DNA of 64,000 nucleotides, taken from Hyposmocoma kahamanoa. Its lineage: Eukaryota; Arthropoda; Insecta; Lepidoptera; Cosmopterigidae. The stretch is from NCBI RefSeq assembly GCF_003589595.1, contig NW_020655740.1, forward strand, positions 1,361,902 through 1,425,901, in the 5' to 3' direction. This document shows, piece after piece, positions 1 through 10,464 of the stretch. The notes under the pieces are model-generated. The model did no database searches. It saw nothing but the letters and a program-made list of their open reading frames with translations, and was not told the origin of the DNA. A program made the position numbers and the translations under genes. The first letter of the stretch is position 1, and the number at the start of each line of letters is the position of its first letter.

Positions 1-1550
1 CTCCCGTACTGACGCGCTTATACCGCCTCTCATACCAATCTGGTAACGTGCCACTAGCTTGGAGTGAGGCCAACGTGCAACCTATCCCCAAGAAAGGAGA
101 TCGGTCTGATCCGACAAACTATCGCCCAATAGCTGTCACTTCAGTGCTCTGCAAAGTGATGGAGCGGATTCTAAATATCCAGATAATCCGGCACCTGGAA
201 CGTCACTCCATTCTTAATGATCGACAGTACGGGTTTCGGCCGAACCGATCAACGGGTGACGTTCTAGGGTATCTAATGCATCTCTGGGGTGAAGCTATCG
301 ACAAACAGGGCGAAACCTTAGCGATAAATCTGGATATTGCTAAGGCCTTTGATCGGGTCTGGCACCGTGGTCTCCTCTCCAAGCTTCCGGCATATGGTCT
401 TCCCGGCCGCCTTTGTGAGTGGATCTCCGGCTTTCTGCGCGAGTGAAGATTGCGTGTCCTTGTTGACGGAGGCACTTCGCGGCTCGTGACAGTTAATGCT
501 GGGGTGCCACAGGGCTTCGTGTTGTCACCCACGCTGTTCCTTCTGCATATCAATGACTTGTTGCCTCTAGGCAACATTCATTGCTATGCAGATGATAGCA
601 CAGTGCACGGTTGCTATTATAAGCAATCGTCAAGCAGCCGAGAGGACCCTGAGAAAAACCGGGAAAAACTTGTCGCTGAGCTCAACCATGTTTTGGAACA
701 TATATCGTCGTGGGGCTCCCGAAACTTGGTTGCGTTCAACGCCAAGAAAACCCAGGTATGCGCGTTCAGCTCCAAAAAATCCCCATTCCTTCCACTTCCC
801 TATCTTCAGGGTACAATGCTGACGCTGCAGGACAAACTCAGCCTACTGGGAATGAGCATCCGGAAGGACATGAGCAACAAAGATTATATCGAGAGCGTCA
901 TCTGTACCGCGTCGCGCAAGCTTGGCATCCTGAACAAGGTGCACCGATTTTTTACTCCAGAGCTGCGATACCTGTTGTATAAAGCTCAGGTCCGAAGCAG
1001 CATGGAGTACTGTTCGCACCTTTGGGACGGCTCTGCCAAGTACTTGCTCGATGCCCTAGATGGACTGCAGCGCTACGCCTTCCGTGTTGTCAACGATCCT
1101 CATGTAACTGAGCATGCGGAGTCGTTACAGCTTCGCAGAGATATAGCGTCTCTTAGCGTATTCTATCGCCTGTACCACGGTGAGTGCTCTGAAGAGTTAT
1201 TCAACCTTATCCCTTCCTCTCCTTTCCATCAACGGACCACCCGTGCCGGACTGCGTTGCCACAGTTGGACGGTCAGTTCAATACCGTCCCGCACTAAAAA
1301 GTTTGGCAATTCGTTTTTATGCCGAACCATCAAATTGTGGAACCGACTCCCGGCGCATGTATTCCCTCCCCTCTATAACATCGGGTCCTTCAAACGTAGT
1401 GTGAAGAAGCATTTGGCCAGACCGGCAAAATGATAGTGACGGAGTGAAGATATTTGTGTTTTCCATCCGTTACTCTCATCTCTGGACTGTATTCGCACTT
1501 TCCATCAGGCGCGGTGCAGTCATTTTGCCGAGTCGCAATAAAAGAAAAAA
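1..1550 (+). mobile_element. Jockey-type non-LTR retrotransposon, 5' end outside window
   Basis: The reverse transcriptase frame is already open at the left edge, so the element starts outside the window. Its 3' UTR ends with a polyadenylation signal at 1537-1542 and a short A-rich tail to 1550. Gypsy integrase sequence starts immediately after, so the element appears to have inserted into an older LTR retrotransposon. Confidence 0.85.
3..1433 (+). pseudogene. Reverse transcriptase ORF of a Jockey-type element, one in-frame stop
   Basis: This frame encodes the RT and C-terminal part of a non-LTR ORF2. In order it shows the fingers motif NYRPIAVTSV, the FRPNRSTGDVL box, the catalytic aspartate in LDIAKAFDRVW, GVPQG, and the catalytic YADD at 585-596, followed by the thumb and C-terminal region. 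The frame is broken only by TGA at 444-446, between the palm motifs; both halves are in the same frame, and the stop looks like a CGA-to-TGA transition. Known role of the family: target-primed reverse transcription of the element RNA in the nucleus. This copy cannot make a full ORF2 without readthrough. A shorter piece of the same family lies at 60375-60600. The endonuclease domain is not in the window. Family is firm, exact clade is not. Confidence 0.88.
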
Positions 1551-1551
1551 G

Positions 1552-2386
1552 ATCCCTGGTTATCACCTGCGTATCGTCCGTCAAGTAACGGACAAGCTGA
1601 AAGCATGGTAAAGATTGTAAAAAAGGAATAAAAACCATAATCTTAAAAACATAAACAAAAAACGAATTCAAGAAGAGATATCAAAATTCTTATTTGACTA
1701 CAGGAACTCTAAAGAGTACCATAGAAAAATCACCTTCAGAGTTAATTTATGAAAGGCAATTGCGATCGCGATTAGATCTTGTAAAACCATTAGAAATGTC
1801 AACCCTATCCACAAACCTATCTCAAGTGGTAGAGCGTAACCAGTGGTTACAGGAGATAATAAAAATCGGTTCTCACTACTCAAAGTATATTAAGCGAGAA
1901 AATCGCCTTAAATTAAAGAATAGCAAAATCAACCATTAAAATTATACATGCTCATTATACTAAAATTTAGGCGCTATTTATAAAAATGAATCTTCATGCG
2001 TGAACAGCCACCCTTAGAGGAGCCACCAGGATGATTTTCTTCAAAATTAAATAGGACCACTGTGGAGGTAACCTCTTTCCAACAAAAAAAGAACTATGAA
2101 AATTGGTTCACAAATATCGGAGTTACCGTGTAACATACATACAAAATGCCTCTACTACTAAACTACCAAAAATCTCCACCTTTTTTGAAGTCGGTTAAAA
2201 AATACAAATGGATCGAGGGTGTAATAAGGAAAAAATTGGGTGCGGTAATGTACCTCGTTCGTATACCTAGTTTGAACTTTGATGTGACCAAACATATAGA
2301 TCAAATAAGAACCAGAATAAGCAACATGGGTATCACGGAGCAATGCTGGGATCCAGACGTCATTCCGGACTTATCGAAAGCATAGG
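1552..2386 (+). pseudogene. Gypsy (Ty3) integrase C-terminal relic
   Basis: This is the end of a Gypsy polyprotein in two or three frames. Just after the upstream element's tail the frame reads YRPSSNGQAE, typical of the integrase core following the catalytic glutamate region. About 130 bases on, KSPSELIYERQLRSRLD matches the usual Gypsy stretch, and after an inserted repeat the frame at 2146-2386 gives RKKLGAVMYLV and KHIDQIRTR, the chromatin/RNA-binding tail of Gypsy integrases. Stops, a frameshift near 1690 and the repeat at about 2030-2202 show it is dead. It is cut on the left by the non-LTR element and probably ran toward the LTR at 2891. Gag, protease and RT are missing. Confidence 0.75.
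2030..2202 (-). repeat. Interspersed repeat ending in AACCGACTTCAAAA
   Basis: Read on the minus strand, this begins with the AACCGACTTCAAAA terminus and continues through a GTATGTATG stretch to a TTTTTTTGTTGGAAAGAGG block. I recognise it as a repeat common in lepidopteran genomes. It splits the Gypsy integrase relic. A short second copy of the same terminus is at 36663-36720 on the plus strand. Confidence 0.55.
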
Positions 2387-2390
2387 ACGA

Positions 2391-2890
2391 CTATCGCGAA
2401 AATGACGTTATCGACAACAGAAACGGGAAAGTTGACGTCGAGATACCAACAAACTCAAGTATAGAGAATTAGAGACAGGAGGATGGGAACACGGAATTCT
2501 CAGTATCTGATCATATACTATCTACTCCTACAGCGACAGCGCTTATACCGCGACGTCGCGAGTTCACTCCTGAGTATTCGTCATCTCCAGTAGGATTAGC
2601 ACGACGGGGCGCGACTTGCGCGAGAGCGACATAAAGCGCGGGATGTCTATGCCAGAATAGCAGTACCTCGCGCTTTATGTCGCTGTCGCGCAAGTCGCGG
2701 CCTGCTGTGCTAGCCCTGCAGATGAGGGGAGTTATAATGATTCCACCCAGTATAACCATACACAAAGTAATACTGATCCAAGTGCTGGTTCTGCACGGGA
2801 TGAACAGTCACTTTTTAACTTTAAGAACTATTTCTAGTTATGTGTTTTAGTTATTAATTTTTAGCTACAAGGGGAAAGGGTTGATATATA
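2391..2890 (+). other. Probable tail of the Gypsy internal region, with polypurine tract
   Basis: No intact ORF. The stretch contains the hairpin described separately and ends with a purine-rich run at 2869-2880 (AAGGGGAAAGGG), which fits a Gypsy polypurine tract because it lies about ten bases before the LTR-like segment. Confidence 0.4.
2590..2720. repeat. Long inverted repeat around GCGACATAAAGCGCG
   Basis: The segment around 2612-2642 is the near-perfect reverse complement of 2669-2700 (about 30 bases, one or two mismatches), separated by about 27 bases. A weaker match extends outward over a TAGCAC/GTGCTA block to about 50 bases per arm. It would form a strong hairpin. A single diverged arm recurs at 7630-7690. 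Confidence 0.75.
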
Positions 2891-3182
2891 TGTTGGGAAG
2901 CGTTTAAGTAAGGGCTGCGTCCAACGTGACCATTTAGAGAATTATCGAGTGTGCATCCAGCTACCGTGTTTGATTGTCGCTCTTCCGCGTTTACCTTTTC
3001 TCCTTCCACATATTTAACAGTTACTGATGTCGATTTACTCATTAGGTAACATACTTTAGATATCGGTTTAAATCTTTTTGATATCTCTTATATTTATGGA
3101 ATAATCACCTGCGCACACTTAACGATTATATCCTGTATATATAACACTTTGCGAGAATTGTATTTGGAATTTAAACCCAACA
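2891..3182 (+). repeat. Candidate Gypsy LTR
   Basis: The segment is bounded by short inverted termini TGTTGGG (2891-2897) and CCCAACA (3176-3182), begins TG and ends CA, and follows a polypurine tract. Just downstream is TTGGGGGCATCG, which resembles a primer-binding/leader start. A Gypsy relic directly upstream supports the call, but no second LTR was found. Confidence 0.45.
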
Positions 3183-4190
3183 CATTGGGGGCATCGTTAA
3201 AATCCGATACTCGTAAAATAATCACACGACATACATTATATCCACCGCTCGGTGCCGACACATAAGGTGATGAGGCATAACCATCCTTGAGTCGATCTCG
3301 CCAACCTCTGTCAAGTTAAATAAGTTAACATCATGCTTGCCTAGTCAGAAACATCACTTACTTGTGGCGAGAGAACAAGCGTCTGAGTAACGAGGACGGG
3401 AGGTTGGTGCCCGCTAATTAATGTCACACATAGCATTGAATCTACTATGATATCATCCTATTAATTTGTCTACATGCCCCTTGGCTGAGCGCTGTGTTGT
3501 GTTAGAAAAATGAGCGAAAATTAAATTCTTTACTCTTTTGGACTATGGAAATTATGTTAAGTAGAGGAAATTCCACAATTTCCATTAATTTGCGTTATAG
3601 TTGTGCAACGGCTAATTATAATCTGACCCAGAAAATGTGGTCCTAAGCCGCGTTTATATTTATCTGACGTGACGTATCGTGATGCGCTGAGACGTCAGGG
3701 CTATTACAATAATGTTATAACTCAAAATATGTAAAATTCAGGACCATACCATTGTTGAACGTAAAATTTGATTCTCTACACGTTAATAAAACCGTTGTTA
3801 GAATTTTGTAAAAAACAACTAAAAGACATCTACTTAACTACTTAACTCAAAATGAAACACGCTTCATGTGAGCTAGTTCTAGCCAAAATAGTCCTTATTC
3901 AAAAATATGAAATCATTGTTGCTCTTTTATTTTTAAATATGTAGGTATATTTGGCAAGTTGGAAATAACCTATACATACGTAAAATTTACACAGATCTTT
4001 CACGGGAAGCGAGTAATTCGTTTTTCGTCGAGTCTAAGACAATACACTTGAGTTAATTAATACACTATAGTATTAACAGTGCGATATATGTCGTGTTCGT
4101 TGTGTAAACTTTCGCAAATTGTAATTACAATGTATTTCTCAAACGCAAACAAAGAACGACAAAACTACAACGTAGTTGGAAAAAAATATG
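3183..4190. other. Non-coding AT-rich stretch
   Basis: No ORF, RNA gene or convincing repeat was seen here. The first tens of bases may be LTR-element leader sequence following the candidate LTR. Confidence 0.4.
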
Positions 4191-4985
4191 CGAGCCTTTC
4201 CCAAAGTGGGCGATAACGCCCCCTTGTGGGCCTAAAGACCTAAAGGCCTAAAGACACCGTCACAGGGCGACACAGGGCGGTAAGACACCCAGAAAAAAAA
4301 TGGGGGCGTTATGTAGAGGCTTAGGGGGAGATTTGTAATTTAATCTAGGAAGACTCTTAGACACCGACTGAGCTCTCGACTCTCGACTACAACTTGTGAA
4401 TATCAACTAATGTTAATTAAGAGATTGCTCAAACTAACTCGGTTCGATATTTCTCTCCGTATATTTCATATATCTGTCCTGGTTTATTGAATAAATAAAA
4501 TAAAAATCATGGCAATCGGTCGCTCCGTTTCGAAATGAAAGTAGACACAAACAAACAAATAAAACGGCAACAGACACAGTTTCGCATTTTAATAGTTATT
4601 AGTATTCTTAGAAAGGTAATTTTCGTAGATAATAGAAGACCACGGGCAATCATGTTTTAACAAGTTTTTGTTAAATAACCCGATTTGTGCATTCCTGTAT
4701 CAATCGGCTGGTTCTTAGAATACCTACTTGTTCTTACTTGTTGGGTACGATTGAGCGTCGAATAAGATAAACGAGTTTATGCATTTTTGTCTTATTCCTG
4801 TCGGTGCGTGCTGCTTATGCCAAGAAGTAAATGGTAAAACAAAACAACGTACTTAATATTTATTTTATTTTCATTTGCGGTTTCGCGTGTAATAGATAAG
4901 CAGTACCTACTTAAGTTCAACACTTACTTACGTATTTCTCAAAACAAAACAATTTCGGGAGTAAAAAAGAAGAGACGGCAATACT

Positions 4986-6540
4986 GTGCGGAATATATTA
5001 AATACGGATTCATTAAAAATCGCACAAACCCATCGTCGCCTTCTTTGTCTAAAAACATTTTCGAATGAAGCAATGAAGCCTTCAAGACTGCAAGATCATT
5101 TGAATAAAATGCATCCAGATAAGAAAGACAAGAATTTAGCATATTTTCAAGACCTAGAGAAGAAGCATAAAACTCAGCCAAGTGTAGCAAAACTCTTTTC
5201 GGCGGCTGCTATGCTTAGCTGAGATGACGACGGAGTTCGAGCTTCGTACAATACATTTTTGTTAATTGCTCAAAGGCAAACCACACAACATCGGAGAAGA
5301 GTTAATTTTGCCAGCAATAAAGGAAGTAATAACTATTGTGCTTCATAAGCCGGCCGCAGATACTATCCGAAAAATTCCTTTGAGTAATAATTCTGTGCAC
5401 AGACGAATTGATGAAACGGCTGAAAACATTGATGAATCATTGTGCAAGCATCTGAAGACTAGTCAATTCTCAATTCAGCTCGATGAGTCCACTTTACCAA
5501 CTAATGAAGCATTGTTGCTGTCTTACGTGAGGTTTATTAAAGATGAGAAAATATGTGAAGAACTATTGTTTGCTAGAAATTTAGAGACCGATACAAAAGG
5601 CGAAGACCATATTCAATACATTGGAAAAGTTTTGTGATGAGAAAGAGGTTCCCTTGAAAAATATTATATCAGTTGCTACGGATGGCGCTCCGGCTATGAC
5701 AGGGTGCCATAGAGGCTTAATACCGTACTTAAAAAATAAAATTCCAGATGTCCTTGCTGATTCATAAACAAAATTTGGCTGCTAGAAATTTAAGTGAACG
5801 ACTATTTCAATCACTGCAATATGTCATCAAAGCAGTCAATAAAATCCGTAGCAGCTCTTTGAATGATAGATTATTTCATCAGCTTCGATCGAACTAATGA
5901 CGAAGACTTCAACCGTTTGTTGTTTCATACTAAAGTTCGTTGGCTATCAAGAGGCAATTGCAACCTGTTTGACTCTGTGATAGAGTTCTTGGAAACTAAA
6001 GATACAGAATTGCGCAACAAGCTCATTACATCAAAGAATGATATAGCTTACATGACAGACCTGTATAAATTGTTCCACGACATGAATCTCCAAGTGCAAG
6101 GCGTTGAACTAAATTTAATTAAAACAAAAAATGTCGTTGCTGCTTTCGCAGCCAAACTGCTTCTACACAAAAAGAATACGGGCAGACGTGAGTTTCACAA
6201 TTTTCCGAATTTATAGCGGTATCCTGCAGTAAGGACGACTTGTTTGTCTACTGCCAACATTTGGAAAACCTCCACATTGACTTCACCGAACGATACCAGG
6301 ACATTTTGAACTTGGAAATACCAGACTGGGTATTGTATCCGTTTTCAAATGTCAACACAGCATGCATGTTATTCACCTACATGTATACATACATACATAC
6401 AACAGATTATTGTACTGTTTTTAATAAGTATTCTTTATTTTGTAGACATGGCGCGGCAGAGTTTGCTTATCACTTAATATTTATCATCAGACATAGCAGA
6501 AATAAATGAGATTGAGGTACAGTTTGGAAGTCAAGTGGAC
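4986..6540 (+). pseudogene. hAT transposase relic (ZBED/SCAN-domain-protein-like)
   Basis: Pieces in at least four frames follow the order of a hAT transposase. At 5040-5215 there is a BED-finger-like part with SNEAMKPSRLQDHLNKMHP. At 5266-5637 comes the start of the RNase-H-like domain with SQFSIQLDEST (first catalytic aspartate), then about 5640-5765 with VATDGAPAMTG (second aspartate), 5780-6216 with VRWLSRGNCNLF, and 6240-6365 with IPDWVLYPF. Frameshifts lie near 5225-5265, 5635, 5765 and 6220, and there is a stop at 5767. The family cuts and pastes DNA; this copy is inactive. The C-terminal dimerisation region is eroded and interrupted by a TACA repeat near 6380. Confidence 0.85.
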
Positions 6541-7600
6541 TCTGAGTCAGAAGATGAGGGCCCTCGTGTATACCTGATACTGAGATTAAAAAAAATCTTC
6601 TTTACTTAGGTAATAACATTGATTACTTTAATTAGTGATTATTTATCTCAAAACCTTTGTTTTGTTTTAGTTACCTGTATGAGAAATAAATTAATTAATA
6701 AATTGATAAAGTTACTACTACTACTACTATTACTTAACCACTTGTAAAATTATATTTAAGTATTTTCTATTGTATATATGTACTCATTGAAGTCTGATAC
6801 CAGTCATGGTACTATATTCCAACTGTATTCTATTTGCATTCTATTTTTTATAAAGTTATTTTTATAAACCACGTTACAAATATTATTTATTGCACACAAG
6901 AACAAAATACATTAAAAAACCAAAAGACGGTTACAACGGGCTGCTTTATTTTAAGACTCTTCCAGGCAACTTCCGGGTTACACGATAAATTTAAAGGTAA
7001 TAATTAATTGAGGGCGCAAAAACTGATATTGAATACGAATTTAACACAAATATTATTCGTGCCCTAATAAAAATACAATACTCAAATAAATAAAAAAATA
7101 CATATACATATATACATCACGCTTGTTTTCCATCGGAGTAGGCAGAGACTATGGACCTCCACCTGCTATGTTCCTGACAAACCTCCTTAGGCTCATCCAC
7201 TCCAAAATATATATATTCACAAAAATTATAATCACTGAAGAATGAAAAGAGCGATACGAGTAAAAAATATAACAAAAATAATATAAAATCTAATAAATTA
7301 ATATCAGTAAAAATAATATAAATAAAGTAAGAATAAGAGAAAAGAATAATTAGAGTATACGTTACGTAGAAATAATATTTTTTTTCTAGTAATACATTAT
7401 AAGAACAAAAATATTAACTTTCATTCCTGTGTCGTGCACCCCAAGCCTCGAAGACAAATATCTCGCACTTTGACGTTTAAATTCGAGATATTTGGCTCTA
7501 AATAAACTATCGTACTACGCACTGCGAGAGCGTGTCACACGGAGCTGTCAATCGACAGCCGAATGTTGCAATGACAAATAAAAGCTACTCGACAAGCGCC
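6541..7600. other. Non-coding interior and 3' part of the hAT relic
   Basis: Very AT-rich, with no gene. Near 7115-7200 there is a CGGAGTAGGCAGAGACTATGG block that I associate with a lepidopteran interspersed repeat. Confidence 0.4.
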
Positions 7601-7700
7601 GTCGTGCTACCGGATCCCGACATACCAATATTTTGCGCTTTTATGTCGTTTCTCGCCTCAGTCGCGCCCTGTCGTGCTAGCCCCACTGAGCGCCGTTGTG
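7600..7700 (+). repeat. Diverged second copy of the 2669-2720 repeat arm
   Basis: GCGCTTTTATGTCG, then CAGTCGCGCCCTG and TGTCGTGCTAGCCC, match 2669-2720 in order and spacing. Here it is single-armed, without the hairpin. Confidence 0.6.
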
Positions 7701-7915
7701 TACTACCTACTGCGCTCAGGTCTCAAGTTAACTCTTGCGGGTTACAGTAAGTCTCGTTTAAAATGAATGTTTAATCTCCGCTAATATACTTATAGTTCAC
7801 AATAGTTCATTTAATTTGAAGTTATAGTGGTTTTTAAGTAGGTGAAAAAATGGGGACGCTAAAAAATAATTTATTCTCAAAGTGGGCTATAGACAAAATA
7901 AGTTTGGGAACCCTT

Positions 7916-8231
7916 GAATTACATGATGGTCTTAAGAGTGTGTGCGTTATTATTTGTCTGTTTCATTTGACATGCCGTTGCCATGCAATTTAGCGAATAG
8001 CGGCTCACTCTAACATATAGTCGCGATCGCCCGCTAACCAAAAGGGAGGCACAACAACGATCGAACCAAACTTCCGAAAGGAACCGAAGAGAGTTGCGAT
8101 CCGAATGTACCAAACCCGATTAATAACTCCGCGGAGTCTATAACATTGCGTCGGATTCAGTAAGAGAATCGAATACGCTCGCGGTTTCGGATCATTTGAA
8201 TCTTTGACTCCGGAGTTACCCATGACCCAGA
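7916..8231. other. No recognisable feature
   Basis: Mixed-composition DNA right of the hAT end. Short frames here show no family signature. Confidence 0.3.
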
Positions 8232-8405
8232 CAACTGGAATGAACGTGCAGTTTCAAATGTATATTTATATATAATTTTACATACAGATGTACATTACAA
8301 AACGTATAAGAATGACAGGCGGATAGTACCTTTTCTTAGACACTATTATCAACTAGATAGACACCTAACTACCTACTTTTATTGAAATACCAACAGCCCC
8401 CTCAA
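8232..8405 (-). repeat. LTR-like repeat copy 1 (starts TGTTG on minus strand)
   Basis: This is about 75-80% identical by eye to 9855-10016 in the same orientation; both share CGTATAAGAATGACAGG and ACTTTTATTGAAAT. On the minus strand both begin TGTTG followed by an AATAAA, as Copia LTRs do, and both lie beside Copia coding fragments. Confidence 0.5.
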
Positions 8406-8454
8406 TAAAAGTACAATAGAAATTTGGGATGAGTGACTGTGAGTGACTGCAAGA

Positions 8455-8822
8455 GTGTAAAGACTCCTGTTGAAACTGGGTTGAAGCTCGTGAAACCAGA
8501 AGATGAGAAGTACGTTTTAGCAAGTGAACTGCCGTAAAGAAAGTTGACTGGTTCACTAATTAACTGTCTACTTAGCTGTCTGCTCGAGACTGGACATTGC
8601 GCATGCAGTTATTTAAGCCAGTTTAACAGTTGTTACAATCAAACACAATGGACAGCTGCAAAGCGTGTGCTTCGGTATTTAAACGGAACCAAAGAACTCG
8701 GACTGGTATTCCAAAAACAGGAAGAAAGCTTGTTGGCTGCTTGGATGCAAATCACGCAGACGATGTGCGTGATTGGAAATCTTGCACTGGTTTTATATAC
8801 ATATTTGGTAGACTTCCTATCC
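8455..8822 (+). pseudogene. Copia Pol relic (end of RT, start of RNase H)
   Basis: The frame shows TPVETGLKLV, a broken PYRxLxGSL block (TAA replaces the tyrosine codon), SYLSQFNSCYNQTQWTAAKRVL and LRYLNGTKELGLVF, the standard order of the Copia RT end and connection to RNase H. It has a frameshift near 8460 and the stop near 8534. The RNase H aspartate region (GCLDANHADDVRDWKS) is in another frame at 8735-8780. Known function: reverse transcription of a Copia genome in cytoplasmic particles. This copy is inactive and isolated from the rest of Pol. Confidence 0.8.
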
Positions 8823-8829
8823 TAGCAAA

Positions 8830-9510
8830 CCATTTTGGTATGTGCGTTTCTTTTGTAATTTTTTTTACATATCTTTTTAAACTTCTATGCCGTTGTTCTT
8901 TTATGCAGCATTGTTCTTTTGTGCAACTGACAAAATATAACGTCGCACCCTACATTGTGCACGTACAATATGTATATAATTTTCAGTACAATAAAGTTAC
9001 TCCGTGGTATCGGTCGAGTATTATTTCTACAGCATCTTTGACATCTCCCTGCATCCGTCCTTCGAGTTTTGATTCTTTAGTGACTTTTGTATTTAAGAGT
9101 ACGATTAGCGCATCGGCTTAACTGGCCTCCCAGAAGCGGGTCTCACCAGTTAAGTTGAGAGTGCAAAATCGCTAAGAAAATCGGCATATGGATTCTTGAC
9201 AATTTTGACATAAATTCAACAATCGATAGTGACATTAATATAAAACAGTGACATTTTATACAAAACAGTGACATTTGTGAGTGCGTAAATATATTGCAGT
9301 GTAAATTGACATCACCGTAACAGCAGCGGTAAGAACGAATAGACGTTCATTGCATATCGTCACGACATAAGAGGCAGTACATATATACAAAATTTAATCT
9401 GCATTTTATTGACATAAATATATTACAGTGAAAATTGACATCGCCGTAACAACAACGGTTTAATCTGCATTTTATTGACATTATCGTTGACAGTATACAC
9501 CCAGTGCAAC
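8830..9510 (+). other. LTR-like and leader sequence before a Gag start
   Basis: No ORF. A polyadenylation signal at 8989-8995 and a GACATTTTGACAT-rich leader (9200-9500) precede the Gag-like ATG at 9512, as expected for an LTR end and untranslated leader. Exact LTR borders cannot be set. Confidence 0.35.
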
Positions 9511-9511
9511 A

Positions 9512-9664
9512 ATGGAAGAACTTCTTGCTCGTCAAAAGAAGATAATAGAATCTATCAGGACGATTCACAGGAATTTTAATAAGGATTCGTCCTCGAAAAA
9601 GACGGAAGATCACCTAGAAAAAAGTGTTTCAGTCTTACACGAATGTCTTCTATTTTTGACATAA
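9512..9664 (+). pseudogene. N-terminus of an LTR-retrotransposon Gag (BEL/Pao- or Gypsy-like)
   Basis: A 50-residue frame starts MEELLARQKKIIESIRTIHR and continues with NFNKDSSSKKT and a charged LE-K-V-S-VL stretch. This is the amphipathic pattern at the start of many insect LTR-element Gags. It ends in TAA where the opposite-strand Copia Gag begins, so the Gag was probably cut by that insertion or rearrangement. The family call is tentative. Confidence 0.5.
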
Positions 9665-9848
9665 ATGTGGACATACAGTCCGTGCCAAAATCAAGAGACA
9701 AAAACTTCTGTTGGAGTAGATGGACGCTTACGACAGACTCTTTATCATATACTAGCTTTAACTTCGTCCACATCTCCGCCGACGTCTCACATGTGTGCGA
9801 GCGGCTCACACTGCATTCGCGTGACAATAAGCTCCTGGACCTTGGCAA
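9640..9848 (-). pseudogene. Copia Gag relic (UBN2/gag-polypeptide type)
   Basis: On the minus strand the frame reads CETSAEMWTKLKLVYDKES, then SVHLLQQKFLSLDF and FMSKIEDIRVRLK, the conserved core of Copia-type Gag. Just upstream, QELIVTRMQCEPLAH lies in a neighbouring frame, so a small indel near 9790 breaks it. The N-terminus and everything downstream are missing. Orientation is opposite to the Copia Pol piece at 8455-8822, so these are two fragments or a rearranged element. Confidence 0.8.
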
Positions 9849-9854
9849 CTAACT

Positions 9855-10016
9855 ACTGGAATTAAAGTGGAGTTTTTAAATAGACATTTATACATAATTT
9901 GACATAAAGATGTACATGAGACAACGTATAAGAATGACAGGAGAATAATATTACTTTTTCTTATGACAGTATCTATAAATTTAGAAACCTAACTACTTTT
10001 ATTGAAATTACAACAA
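9855..10016 (-). repeat. LTR-like repeat copy 2
   Basis: Counterpart of 8232-8405. On the minus strand it starts TGTTGTAATTTCAATAAAAG at 10016 and leads into the Copia Gag relic, the position expected of a 5' LTR, though the usual leader is missing. Confidence 0.5.
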
Positions 10017-10330
10017 CTACTGCTGGAATTCCATGTGGCCCGCAAACTTTTTCACATCTGACTCTGCATTTCTAAGTGCCTCTTTAATACGAACTGGCGC
10101 CATTGTGCAGCCACCTTGAAGTAAGGTAGGTGGAATGTTCCCTGCGACATACATTACATTATGAACCATGGAAGCCAAAATCTTTACCATACTGGTTCAG
10201 CTTTTGACATAGCATCTGTATTTGATGAGGCATTTTCTAAATCAGCATAGTGTTGCGATTTAAGGTGAACAAAATCAAATGTTTCATTTGACTTTATGAA
10301 ACAAATAACCTTCGAGTTACTTAATAGTGA
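10017..10330 (-). pseudogene. Unrecognised two-frame protein-like relic
   Basis: Two overlapping minus-strand frames look like real protein. The right one (to about 10196) contains VICFIKSNETFDFVHLKSQH and then a DLENASSNTDAMSKAEP stretch. The left one (10190 to 10017) is a 57-residue frame from an ATG containing VMYVAGNIPPTLLQGG and ending GHMEFQQ before TAG. They overlap at one junction, as after a frameshift. No intron signal is seen, so it may be a retrocopy of a host gene or part of a mobile element. I do not recognise the family. Confidence 0.4.
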
Positions 10331-10464
10331 GATATGCATACAAATAATTTGAATATGAAAAATTGCCATCAAATGATGGTAGATTGGTATAATACAATTT
10401 ATTTTTACATTATTTTATTTTATAATTTTAGTTTTTATATTTTAGGATTCTCACTGATTAATAA

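Larger units (their letters stand above)
4191..7915 (+). mobile_element. Decayed hAT-superfamily DNA transposon
   Basis: The left end (CCTTTCCCAAAGTGGGC from about 4195) and right end (AAGTGGGC ... AAGTTTGGGAACCCTTG, ending 7915) are diverged inverted copies of each other and have the look of hAT termini. Transposase remnants lie between. The flanking 8-mers are not an obvious duplication, so the exact ends are uncertain by a few bases. Later insertions, including the repeat at 7600-7700, enlarge the element. Confidence 0.7.

Noticed and set aside
6240..6509. 89-residue frame as a separate gene
   Set aside because: Its first half is hAT transposase and the rest is a TACA repeat and AT-rich sequence.
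4191..7915. An 8-bp hAT target duplication
   Set aside because: The flanking 8-mers share only about half their bases; not claimed.
8630..9121. 163-residue plus frame as a gene
   Set aside because: Its start is a shifted frame over Copia RNase H and the remainder crosses LTR-like DNA.
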